Positions 1 through 5,819 are shown, counted from the stretch's first letter. The stretch: DNA of 6,682 nt from Oxalobacteraceae bacterium (GCA_003132085.1 PKWO01000273.1:1-6682); one strand, 5' to 3'. Notes: generated by a model not told the origin, from the sequence alone. A program made the numbers and translations.

Positions 1-219
1 CATCTGCGCACCCATGTTTTCGAACGGGTCCGCAAGCGTGATTTCCTTTGCCACCACAACACCTGAATTTGCGACCAGAGGCGCACCGTAACCGCGTTCA
101 ATAATGACGTTTCGACCGCGCGGGCCCAGTGTGACTTTCACTGCATCGGCGAGCGTGTTGACGCCAGCGAGAACTTTCCTGCGGGCATCGTCGTGAAAAA
201 TAACCGATTTATCTGGCAT
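1..219 (-). CDS. groEL: GroEL-type chaperonin (Hsp60), N-terminal part, cut by the window edge
   Basis: The 73 visible codons start MPDKSVIFHDDARRKV and match the N-terminus of group I chaperonins, the ATP-driven cytoplasmic folding machine that works with GroES. Visible landmarks are the ADAVKVTLGPRGRN segment (residues 25-38, part of the nucleotide pocket), the GYGAP turn (44-48) and the ENMGAQM helix (67-73). The start is well supported: AAGGAAG lies 4 nt upstream (bases 224-230). The odd feature is at residues 49-54, which read LVANSG where E. coli GroEL has TITKDG, so the residue equivalent to Asp52 is Ser (codon at 64-66). In E. coli, Asp52 together with Asp398 is needed for efficient ATP hydrolysis. 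No groES precedes it; the upstream gene is a DUF5335 protein. This suggests a divergent secondary copy rather than the housekeeping groESL operon. About 470 further residues would be expected to the left. Family is certain; functional status is inferred. Confidence 0.95.
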   Translation of the reverse strand, partial: MPDKSVIFHDDARRKVLAGVNTLADAVKVTLGPRGRNVIIERGYGAPLVANSGVVVAKEITLADPFENMGAQM

Positions 220-305
220 AGCGCTTCCTTCCGATCGTGATAATTAATGTCGTGTCAAACGCGTCGGCATGGGCAAAGTTTCCGGTTGCGCGAGGTACTC
301 CAGCT

Positions 306-319
306 TTTACATAGATCAA
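306..319 (-). promoter_or_regulatory. Partial FNR-type box upstream of groEL
   Basis: On the plus strand the bases read TTTAC-ATAG-ATCAA: one perfect ATCAA half and a degenerate TTGAT half (3 of 5). It lies about 87-100 nt upstream of the groEL start, a plausible activator position, but I could not place a convincing -10 hexamer at the matching distance. It is listed because the window encodes an FNR-type regulator and holds a perfect box elsewhere. It may be chance. Confidence 0.25.
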
Positions 320-349
320 ATGTCAATCACAAGCTCTTGAGGAAAGGCT

Positions 350-363
350 GGTTTCGCGAAACC
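350..363. repeat. 14-bp perfect palindrome in the groEL upstream region
   Basis: GGTTTCGCGAAACC is fully self-complementary. It lies between the DUF5335 stop and the groEL start. It could be an operator half-site pair or a short hairpin (5-bp stem, 4-nt loop). It does not resemble the CIRCE element (TTAGCACTC-N9-GAGTGCTAA) that HrcA uses at groE promoters. Function unknown. Confidence 0.4.
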
Positions 364-380
364 GCGGCGGATCGGCCGAA

Positions 381-407
381 ACAGTATCTGCATCGAACAG
401 ATGCTGT
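381..407 (-). terminator. Hairpin downstream of the DUF5335 gene, possible weak terminator or groEL leader element
   Basis: ACAGTATCTG and CAGATGCTGT form a 10-bp stem with one imperfect pair around a 7-nt loop (391-397). It starts 44 nt beyond the DUF5335 stop codon. On the minus strand it is followed by only a short TTTC, so it lacks the long U tract of a standard intrinsic terminator. It may instead be a regulatory dyad upstream of groEL. Another perfect palindrome, GCTACGTAGC, sits nearby at 421-430. Confidence 0.3.
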
Positions 408-450
408 CGCGCCTTCCCCCGCTACGTAGCTCCGGCGCAACCCGGACTGT

Positions 451-801
451 TCAAGACTTGGTATCAGCCGGCAACGCGAGTGGGTCGCTTAGGCGAATGA
501 GGTGCTGCATACCCTCTCCGTCCTTCACGCTGATGCTCAGCAGCACGGTACCGGTCTCTTCAACAAAGATCTCTGCCGGGTGCCGGATCAAGTGATCCAG
601 AGATTCGAGCGCAATTTCCAAGACGTCATCCTTAGGGTTGTAGACCACACCGAATACCGGCACCGATTTCGCGGCAATCTGGTTGCCAAGCTGCGGACCC
701 GAAATCTCGATGTCCGCACGCTTACCCTCCAAACCGCCGGCTTTTGAAGCTCCGTCAAAAAATGTGCTCCAATCCTTTTTTTCAACTCTGCGCGTGGTCA
801 T
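451..801 (-). CDS. DUF5335 family protein
   Basis: This 116-residue soluble protein starts MTTRRVEKKDWSTFFD and has the pattern I associate with DUF5335: a basic, tryptophan-containing N-terminus, a LEGKRADIE strand (24-32), a GVVYNPKDDVLEIAL core (51-65), then DHLIRHPAEIFVEE (69-82) and a C-terminal RLSDPLALP (103-111). No signal peptide or membrane segment is visible. The function of the family is not established; related proteins often occur with stress-response genes, so a stress-linked role is only a guess. The start is supported by AAGGAG about 8 nt upstream of the ATG. The flavodoxin-like gene ends 37 nt upstream on the same strand, so the two are probably co-transcribed. groEL follows after 231 nt that contain several dyads, so it may have its own promoter. 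Confidence 0.8.
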   Translation of the reverse strand: MTTRRVEKKDWSTFFDGASKAGGLEGKRADIEISGPQLGNQIAAKSVPVFGVVYNPKDDVLEIALESLDHLIRHPAEIFVEETGTVLLSISVKDGEGMQHLIRLSDPLALPADTKS

Positions 802-838
802 GATGAATGCTCCTTGAATGAGTTTTAATACATTTTGA

Positions 839-1324
839 TTAGGTACTTCCCGGCATCAGCGCCTTGACGAAGGCTGCGACGTGCTGCTCTAGATATTGCT
901 TGTTTTCAATTTGCTTGTCGGTCAGCACAAGCTTCGCAACGGGTCGTGCGTCGCAAAGTGCTGCAACATTCTCCAACGCCTTGTCGCCGCCTGACCCGCC
1001 CATCGTGCAAAAAGTCGCAATACGCTTAAAACGTCCATTGTTCTGAGCGATATAGGACCGCATTGGCGAGGACATATTGCCGGCCCATACTGGAGTGCCG
1101 AGAACGACTGTCTGATACTCGGCGGGATCCAGCGACGTCGTCTTTATTTTCGGCAATTTCGCCGTCACCGCCTCATAAAGAGAGCATGCATAGCCGAGCC
1201 AACCGGAACGCGTCTTCACGTCATGGACTTCCTCAAGATCGCAGCCGCCAGCTTTGGCGATCTCCGTTGCTACTTCCCGCGTGATGCCGGTACGGGAATA
1301 GAAAACTACCAGACAGGTTTTCAT
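839..1324 (-). CDS. Flavodoxin-like FMN-binding protein
   Basis: This 161-residue protein has the flavodoxin fold signature. Strand 1 (LVVFYS, 5-10) leads into the FMN phosphate loop SRTGIT (10-15). A second flavin-contacting stretch is GTPVWAGNMSSP (76-87), and a third is FCTMGGSGG (105-113). Such proteins bind FMN in the cytoplasm and carry electrons or act as NAD(P)H-dependent flavoproteins. The SRTG...TPVWAGNMSSP arrangement is closer to the flavodoxin/NADPH-dependent FMN reductase-like group than to classical electron-transfer flavodoxins, so the partner is unknown. No signal peptide or membrane helix is visible. The start is supported by AAAGGAAC about 6 nt upstream. Upstream is the Crp/Fnr regulator (118-nt gap), downstream the DUF5335 gene (37-nt gap). 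Length is normal for the family and no damage is seen. Confidence 0.88.
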   Translation of the reverse strand: MKTCLVVFYSRTGITREVATEIAKAGGCDLEEVHDVKTRSGWLGYACSLYEAVTAKLPKIKTTSLDPAEYQTVVLGTPVWAGNMSSPMRSYIAQNNGRFKRIATFCTMGGSGGDKALENVAALCDARPVAKLVLTDKQIENKQYLEQHVAAFVKALMPGST

Positions 1325-1442
1325 ATCTGTTCCTTTCGATATTGGCGTCTTAAAGTAGAAACCGCGATCAGCATATTCTTGGCCCGGCGAAAAGAACTCC
1401 TTGATGCGACCATCGCGCTTATGGCAAGCGGCTTGTCCGAAA

Positions 1443-2312
1443 TCAATTTACCAGTGAACCCGGAACAAGTTGCGGCCACTTGATAATCGATGGCGATTTT
1501 CCCGCCTTCAGCCGTCCGGTACGCGATTTCGAGGATGGTATGCGGCGCAACAGTTTGAGCAAATCGAGTTCCTTGATCCGGATGACGCGTTGATCAACGC
1601 TAATCAATCCGATTTCGTGCAGCGCGGATAAGGTGCGGCTCACGGTTTCCAGAGACAGGCCAAGGTAGCTACCGATTTCGTTGCGTGTCATACGAAGGGT
1701 AAACATCGTTTTGGAATACCCGATCTCGGAATATCTTTCCGAAAGAGAAACTAGAAACCCGGCAACCCTGGCTTCTGCGTTGGGGGCGCCGAGCATGTTC
1801 ACCATCATTTGTTTGCGTACCAACTCCCGGCTCAACATTTCGTAGATCGCGTTCTCAATTTCTGCATGTGCGTGACCCAGCGCCGCCAGCCGTTTGAATG
1901 GCAGCAAAATCAGATTGCAATCGGAAAGTGCCACCGTATCAGAGAAATATTTCTTCGTATAAATACTCTCTACGCCGAGCAAGTCCCCCTTCATCGGAAA
2001 ACTCAGAACTTGTTCGTTTCCACATTCATCGATCGAAACCGTTTTTAGAAAACCAGAATTGACGATGCAAAGGGAATCGAATCTCTGGCCGCTGGTGTGG
2101 ATTCTCTGTCCGGTTTTGAACTGAACATGTTGAAACAGCAATTCCCCGCCAGCCATCGATGCGTTAAACGGAATGTGCAACAGGTCGCAAACTTCTGTTA
2201 GGTTAGACCAAAGCTTTCCCTTGCACTGCCGCCCGGCCTCAATCGATATCGCTTGTTGCACAGCCGACGATGGAAAGTTAGGTGCGATTTCAGGCATTTG
2301 TACGGATGACAT
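1443..2312 (-). CDS. Crp/Fnr-family transcriptional regulator (FNR-like)
   Basis: The 289-residue protein has a cyclic-nucleotide-binding-type beta roll (about 50-145), a dimerisation helix (about 148-175) and a winged helix-turn-helix (about 207-248). The recognition helix contains LETVSR (221-226), matching the E..SR signature that FNR-type proteins use to read TTGAT half-sites. FNR's oxygen-labile [4Fe-4S] cluster uses three closely spaced N-terminal Cys and one central Cys. Here the N-terminus has only C30 and C42, and the position matching E. coli Cys122 (in ALSDCNLILLPF) appears to be Ile, with a Cys three residues earlier (C132). Oxygen sensing through a standard FNR cluster is therefore unlikely, and the signal is unknown. 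After the wing the protein continues about 35 residues into a basic tail rich in K, R and S. GAGAGG precedes the chosen ATG. It probably acts on the box at 5936-5949 (inference). Confidence 0.9.
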   Translation of the reverse strand: MSSVQMPEIAPNFPSSAVQQAISIEAGRQCKGKLWSNLTEVCDLLHIPFNASMAGGELLFQHVQFKTGQRIHTSGQRFDSLCIVNSGFLKTVSIDECGNEQVLSFPMKGDLLGVESIYTKKYFSDTVALSDCNLILLPFKRLAALGHAHAEIENAIYEMLSRELVRKQMMVNMLGAPNAEARVAGFLVSLSERYSEIGYSKTMFTLRMTRNEIGSYLGLSLETVSRTLSALHEIGLISVDQRVIRIKELDLLKLLRRIPSSKSRTGRLKAGKSPSIIKWPQLVPGSLVN

Positions 2313-2338
2313 GGAAACCTCTCAAATAAGTGCTTCAA

Positions 2339-2350
2339 GAATATATATTC
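2339..2350 (-). promoter_or_regulatory. AT-rich palindrome with -10-like sequence upstream of the fnr-like gene
   Basis: GAATATATATTC is a perfect 12-bp palindrome, 27 nt upstream of the regulator's start codon. On the minus strand it contains TATATT, an acceptable -10 hexamer, but no good -35 is seen 16-18 nt further upstream. It could be the core promoter of the regulator gene. The rest of the 2313-2499 gap shows no other strong signal. Confidence 0.3.
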
Positions 2351-2499
2351 CCTACCAAAGCATCGTCGAAATCATCGTGCGGCGCATGTTCGGCAATGCT
2401 CGTCAAGCGAACTGAATTCTTTCTGTTCTCCGGCGATTTCCCGCAGGCCGGAAGTTGCGTCGCAAGAAGGGGGGAATATCCCGCATTTTGCGAAACAGC

Positions 2500-2567
2500 C
2501 TGGCGCGGAGAACCAAGCTGAGATTGGGAATCATTTAATGAGCATTCCCACATTTCAGCCGCGCCAG
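2500..2567 (-). terminator. Nested inverted repeat directly downstream of the phasin gene
   Basis: An outer perfect 9-bp stem, CTGGCGCGG (2500-2508) with CCGCGCCAG (2559-2567), encloses an inner perfect 7-bp stem, TGGGAAT (2525-2531) with ATTCCCA (2544-2550). The structure begins 6 nt after the phasin stop codon. On the minus strand it is followed by GCTGTTTCGC rather than a run of T, so it is not a textbook intrinsic terminator. It may be a terminator helped by other factors, a 3'-end stabilising structure for the phasin mRNA, or a small structured RNA. Confidence 0.45.
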
Positions 2568-2573
2568 ATTAAC

Positions 2574-3152
2574 CTAAACGTGACTATTACCTTTCCTAAC
2601 AGCGTTATTCGTCTTTTGCGTGGATGATGCGAACAGGTTCGGCGCCATCGCCAAACTGGCGTCCATTGCTTCGGAGATTTTCTGCGTCATCGTGGCCCAC
2701 TGTTCATAACCTCCGCTGGCATTTGCTATCGCAGATTTCATCATCCAAAATGGATTTTTTGATTCGTCCGCCGCACTATTGGTCACTTCTTCCACCAATG
2801 TTGTTGCTTTTCTGCAGGTGTTGGCGAATTGCGTTTTCGCTGTCTTGCCTAATGCAACCTGCATATTCGACGTGATGCCGGCAACGTCTCTGCCATATGA
2901 AATAATTCTATTGAAATTCGCCTGAACGTTGCCTGCTGCCAACGAGAAAAGTTCCTGCGGCGCCGCCGATAGAAATTTCTGGCGCGCTTGAGCAGATTCA
3001 GCCAGAAGATCTTTTGTCAATTTCAGATTTAAATCAACCAAGCGCGTTACGTCTTCAAGGGTTTTGCCGACGAGGGCCACCCATTGTTCCTGTTGCGCAG
3101 CTAGTTGCGCCTGCACCGAATCGGAAACTGTTGATGGGGTAAAAGAGGGCAT
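2574..3152 (-). CDS. phaP: Phasin (polyhydroxyalkanoate granule-associated protein)
   Basis: The 192-residue protein fits the betaproteobacterial phasin family: small, almost entirely helical and amphipathic, with no signal peptide and few Cys. Typical landmarks are EQWVALVGKTLEDVTRLVDL (22-41), the APQELFSLAAG stretch (64-74) and ISYGRDVAGI (84-93). Phasins coat the surface of cytoplasmic polyhydroxybutyrate granules and control their number and size. I chose the ATG at 3152 because AAGGAG lies 6 nt upstream (3159-3164); an in-frame ATG at 3188 would add 12 residues (MSALSAIKKEKF) but has no better site and would place this Shine-Dalgarno inside the gene. The residues after about 110 diverge more, and the tail is polar and basic (KTNNAVRKGNSHV). 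Upstream is a small unknown gene (74-nt gap); downstream is a nested inverted repeat. No PHA synthase or depolymerase is present in the window. Confidence 0.88.
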   Translation of the reverse strand: MPSFTPSTVSDSVQAQLAAQQEQWVALVGKTLEDVTRLVDLNLKLTKDLLAESAQARQKFLSAAPQELFSLAAGNVQANFNRIISYGRDVAGITSNMQVALGKTAKTQFANTCRKATTLVEEVTNSAADESKNPFWMMKSAIANASGGYEQWATMTQKISEAMDASLAMAPNLFASSTQKTNNAVRKGNSHV

Positions 3153-3170
3153 GAATTTCTCCTTTTTTAT

Positions 3171-3187
3171 TGCAGACAATGCAGACA
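3171..3187. repeat. Tandem TGCAGACA direct repeat in the phasin leader
   Basis: Two identical 8-mers TGCAGACA (3171-3178 and 3180-3187) are separated by one base, just upstream of the phasin Shine-Dalgarno. The position is right for a repressor or a leader control element. The PHA-responsive repressor PhaR is known to bind TGC-rich sites near phasin genes, but its described sites are inverted CTGC/GCAG pairs, which this is not. The link is only a suggestion. Confidence 0.35.
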
Positions 3188-3204
3188 TGATTCAATGAAC
3201 ACAT

Positions 3205-3227
3205 GTCTATACAACCGATCTATAGAC
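3205..3227. repeat. 7-bp inverted repeat between the 94-aa gene and the phasin
   Basis: GTCTATA (3205-3211) and TATAGAC (3221-3227) are perfect reverse complements with a 9-nt spacer. The element begins at the last base of the upstream gene's stop codon and lies 53-75 nt ahead of the phasin start. It is AT-rich with no T run after it, so it looks more like a protein-binding dyad than a terminator. Confidence 0.4.
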
Positions 3228-3511
3228 TAAAATTCGACATGCTTGTCAATACGAGCGATGTGCACGATTTGGCGCGCGCTGATATCAACGTTACGCTTGT
3301 TGCTTGATTCCGGACTTCTCAGAAGAGGCCAACACTGGTCTTCGCTTCCGATGAAAATTCCGCCGGGAGTCTTGATTACTTTGACTTTTCCTTCGCCGCT
3401 GGCAACAGCGATGACTTCGTTTGACCTGCTGAGCGCGTTTGACAAACGAAGATGTCCGTGCAATAAGCAATAACTGTCGCCGTTTCGCACAACCAAAATT
3501 TCGGGGCTCAT
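3227..3511 (-). CDS. Hypothetical protein, 94 residues, upstream of the phasin
   Basis: I do not recognise this protein. It starts MSPEILVVRNGDSYCLLHGH and appears rich in short beta strands: EILVVRNGDSYCLLHG (4-19), EVIAVASGEGKVKVIK (32-47) and IVHIARID (82-89). It has two Cys (C15, C60), no signal peptide and no membrane segment, so it is probably a small cytoplasmic domain. The ATG at 3511 is chosen because GGGGGA (3522-3527) lies 10 nt upstream; a TTG at 3529 would add 6 residues and absorb that site. A small stem, CCAAT/ATTGG (3526-3530 with 3536-3540), overlaps part of this Shine-Dalgarno. It lies 74 nt upstream of the phasin on the same strand, which hints at joint transcription and perhaps a link to PHA metabolism. 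Coding is supported by the start signal, the uninterrupted frame and composition like the neighbours. Confidence 0.65.
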   Translation of the reverse strand: MSPEILVVRNGDSYCLLHGHLRLSNALSRSNEVIAVASGEGKVKVIKTPGGIFIGSEDQCWPLLRSPESSNKRNVDISARQIVHIARIDKHVEF

Positions 3512-3738
3512 GATTTTTATTTCCCCCAATAGGAAATTGGAAAATGAGGTTATTTTCTAGCGATCAAAAAAGTTGATGCCGCGTTTTTCTGCCGAACTTG
3601 GTCAGCGCATACCATTCCCTCGCATCCGAAAAACCATTGCCAAATCGTCACAATAATTGAATTATCGCCGAGTTCGGAAGGCGCTGCTATCGCGGCCGTG
3701 ATACATCTTCGGTAGGGAATTCTGGTCAATGAATTGTA

Positions 3739-3761
3739 GGGGTTCGCCCACAAGGAACCCC
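3739..3761 (-). terminator. Probable terminator hairpin after the response regulator
   Basis: GGGGTTC (3739-3745) and GAACCCC (3755-3761) form a perfect 7-bp GC-rich stem with a 9-nt loop, starting 11 nt beyond the response regulator's stop codon. On the minus strand it is followed by TACAATTCATT, which is AT-rich but not a solid T run. Its placement at the end of the two-gene operon makes a terminator the best reading. The rest of the gap down to 3512 shows no strong site beyond a degenerate FNR-like half-site pair at 3554-3567 (TTTCT-AGCG-ATCAA). Confidence 0.5.
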
Positions 3762-3772
3762 GGACGAACCGA

Positions 3773-4414
3773 TCAATTCAAGAGGCCGTTTTCCAATGCG
3801 TAAATGGCCAGTTTGGCGTTTCCGTTTACACCTGTTTTTTTCAGGATGCGCGTCCGGTAAGTGGTGACCGTATGGGGGCTTAAATGCAGCATCTTGGCAA
3901 TGTCAGTAAGACTCTCGCCCTTGGCGATCAGTTTCAATACTTCCAATTCCCGGTCCGACAGCGTTTCATGGGGCGACTTCGGGTGTCCAAGCATATGGTT
4001 GGCCAGCTTTTCTCCAAGCGCGGCGCTAATATATTTGCCGCCTGCGGCAGCCGCGCGAACCGCGGCCACCAGAATTTCAGTGGCGCTGTTTTTTGTCAGG
4101 TATCCGGCTGCCCCGTGTTTGATCGCCCGCACAGCATAAACCTCTTCCGAGTAGGTGCTCAACATCAAAACGGCAAGTTTAGGCGTCTCGGCTTTCAGCA
4201 TCTTCAGCAGTTCAAGTCCGTTCTTGCCGGGCAAAGCGATATCCACTAACGCCACATCGAATTCGTTTTCCCTGACCATCAGCATTGCCTGTTGTGCGGT
4301 CTCGGCCTGACCGGCCACCTGGATATCTTCTTCGGTCTCCAGCATGAGTCGCACGCCGTTACGCACGATAGCGTGGTCGTCGACCAGCAGGACTCTGATC
4401 AATTTATTTTTCAT
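3773..4414 (-). CDS. NarL/FixJ-family response regulator
   Basis: The 213-residue protein has an N-terminal receiver domain (about 5-122) and a C-terminal LuxR-type helix-turn-helix (about 149-210). The receiver shows the acidic pair D12-D13 (LLVDDH), the predicted phospho-acceptor D58 (VALVDIALPG), the conserved S/T at 86-87 (MLSTYS) and K108 (YLTK). The DNA-binding part reads LSDRELEVLKLIAKGES and then SPHTVTTYRTRILKK, as in NarL-type regulators. It should be phosphorylated by the neighbouring kinase and act as a DNA-binding transcription factor. The ATG at 4414 is preferred over an in-frame upstream start at 4486 because the receiver domain begins here and GGAAG precedes it. This ATG lies inside the kinase reading frame: the genes overlap by 11 bp (ATGAAAAATAA), indicating translational coupling. 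Targets cannot be read from the sequence. Confidence 0.93.
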   Translation of the reverse strand: MKNKLIRVLLVDDHAIVRNGVRLMLETEEDIQVAGQAETAQQAMLMVRENEFDVALVDIALPGKNGLELLKMLKAETPKLAVLMLSTYSEEVYAVRAIKHGAAGYLTKNSATEILVAAVRAAAAGGKYISAALGEKLANHMLGHPKSPHETLSDRELEVLKLIAKGESLTDIAKMLHLSPHTVTTYRTRILKKTGVNGNAKLAIYALENGLLN

Positions 4415-5819
4415 GCGCAACTTCCAGCGGCAAACATAGTGTAACGAGCGTACCCTTTCCCGCTTCGCCGGCGATAGTGAGTTCACCGCCGAAATTGAGC
4501 GCGCGCTCGCGCATGCCGACGATGCCGAAAGATTTTCGGTCGAACCGGCTGTTGGTCGTTATGCCCTTGCCATTGTCTTGTATCTCTAACTTAATGGAGT
4601 CATTGTTCCGCGTCACTTGAATCAATGCACGGGAGGCATCGGAATGACGAATCACATTAGTGATCGCCTCTTGCACGATGCGGTACAGCGCGGTGCTGCG
4701 CTCGGCATCGATTTCGGTGGCGGCTGCGGCTGCGTCAATTCGAAACTCGCAGAGAAGCGTCCCTTGCCCCTTGAATTGATCCGCATACCATTCCAGCGCC
4801 GCCCATACGCCGAGCTGATCCAGCACGCTGGGCCGAAGATCGGTAACCACTCTGCGCACGGTTTCAACCGCGCTGTCGGCGAGTGCGCAAGCGGCGGCAA
4901 GTTCCGGATCTTTCGGCAGGCCCGCGCGTTTCATTCGCACCAGTGAGACCGATAAGTGCGCCTTGATGGCGGTAAGCAAACCGCCCAATTCGTCGTGGAT
5001 TTCGAGTGCAATCCGTTTGCGCTCATCCTCCTTGACCCGCGCCTGATATACGCCAAGCTCGCGCAACATATCCTTGGTTTGTTCCAGCGCTTGTTCGGTC
5101 AGCTTTTGGGCGGCGACTTGCGATTTTAGCTGGTCATTTGCGCGAACCAGTTCGATCGCTTGCTTCTGTATTTCGTCTCCAAGCTCTTCATGTGCATCAT
5201 GCAACGCTTCCTCGAGGATTTTGTGCGAGGTGATATCCCTCATTACCACAAAACAATTTTGCCCGGAATCGTTTGCGCTGGCGTCGATCTGCGCAAAAAA
5301 AGCTTGTTTGCCGGCGTTGACAAACTCCAGTTCGGTCGACTCTTTTCCTTGATTGGCAAAAGACCTTCCCAAAAAGTCGCTAAAGGCCGGCTGGCAATTG
5401 GCCGCGACAAAATTTCGCAACAGTTGGCCAACCAAATTTGAGCGCTCGACGCCAAGCAATTTGGCGCCATTCAAATTGACTTCGCGCACTATACCGTTGC
5501 GGCAGATCGTGAAATAACCCATAGGCGCAAATTCATAAAGCTTGGTGTAGTGCTCCAGCAATCCGTTAAGCTTTTGCTGCGTCGATTGGAGTTCCAGGAG
5601 TTCCAAATTCTGCAACTCCAATTCAATATGGCTGACTTGCAGTTCATGCACTTGCTTGAGCGCATCAAACTCATTTAGCTGCGGCTCAAGCTTCGTCGTC
5701 TTGTTCAAGCGTCGCTCCGCCCGCTCGCGCAGTTTGGCGGGACCTTCAGATTTTTCCGAATATTTGGTCATAGGAGGCTTAGCGCCGTTGTCGAATCGGG
5801 TCTGCCGCACGGGATGCAT
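4404..5819 (-). CDS. Cytoplasmic PAS-domain sensor histidine kinase (HisKA_3 / NarX-DegS type)
   Basis: The 471-residue protein has a charged N-terminal coiled coil containing HELQVSHIELELQNLELLEL (58-77), a PAS domain (about 93-198; YEFAPMGYFTI near its start), a second coiled coil (about 203-262), a HisKA_3 dimerisation domain and a HATPase_c domain. The phospho-acceptor is His275 in the EIHDELGG motif. The ATPase part shows the N box EAITNVIRHSDA (384-395), G1 DNGKG (415-419), G2 FGIVGMRER (431-439) and GKGT (454-457). No membrane segment is present, so it should sense a cytoplasmic signal, perhaps through the PAS domain; nothing seen identifies a cofactor. The start is uncertain: the ATG at 5819 has only a weak GTGAG upstream, and an alternative ATG at 5771 has no Shine-Dalgarno. 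It is the first gene of an operon with the overlapping response regulator. A FNR-type box lies about 120 nt upstream. Confidence 0.93.
   Translation of the reverse strand: MHPVRQTRFDNGAKPPMTKYSEKSEGPAKLRERAERRLNKTTKLEPQLNEFDALKQVHELQVSHIELELQNLELLELQSTQQKLNGLLEHYTKLYEFAPMGYFTICRNGIVREVNLNGAKLLGVERSNLVGQLLRNFVAANCQPAFSDFLGRSFANQGKESTELEFVNAGKQAFFAQIDASANDSGQNCFVVMRDITSHKILEEALHDAHEELGDEIQKQAIELVRANDQLKSQVAAQKLTEQALEQTKDMLRELGVYQARVKEDERKRIALEIHDELGGLLTAIKAHLSVSLVRMKRAGLPKDPELAAACALADSAVETVRRVVTDLRPSVLDQLGVWAALEWYADQFKGQGTLLCEFRIDAAAAATEIDAERSTALYRIVQEAITNVIRHSDASRALIQVTRNNDSIKLEIQDNGKGITTNSRFDRKSFGIVGMRERALNFGGELTIAGEAGKGTLVTLCLPLEVAHEK

Noticed and set aside
247..429. 60-codon plus-strand frame in the groEL upstream gap
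   Set aside because: No Shine-Dalgarno, Arg/His/Gln-rich sequence with no motif, and it runs through several palindromes antisense to the likely groEL leader.
1325..1442. Search for a promoter or terminator between the FNR-like gene and the flavodoxin gene
   Set aside because: I found no convincing -35/-10 pair, hairpin or FNR box, so nothing is called here; read-through from the regulator gene is possible.
1587..1600. Perfect 14-bp palindrome GCGTTGATCAACGC that resembles an FNR half-site pair
   Set aside because: It lies inside the coding part of the regulator (around ISVDQRVIRI), and the two halves touch with no 4-nt spacer, so it is not an FNR box. Probably chance.
2335..2553. 72-codon minus-strand frame between the phasin and the FNR-like gene
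   Set aside because: It starts inside the nested inverted repeat, has no Shine-Dalgarno, shows no recognisable motif and has the composition of a translated intergenic region.
3554..3567. FNR-like site TTTCT-AGCG-ATCAA upstream of the 94-aa gene
   Set aside because: Only one half matches the consensus and no -10 hexamer fits the required spacing, so it is not called as a feature.
3550..3753. 67-codon minus-strand frame between the response regulator and the 94-aa gene
   Set aside because: It needs a TTG start inside the terminator-like hairpin (3739-3761), has no ribosome site and no recognisable domain.
5771..5819. Shorter kinase start at the ATG at 5771
   Set aside because: The bases upstream on the coding strand read CCTCCT, the wrong sense for a Shine-Dalgarno. 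It is kept only as an alternative because the 5819 start is also weakly supported.
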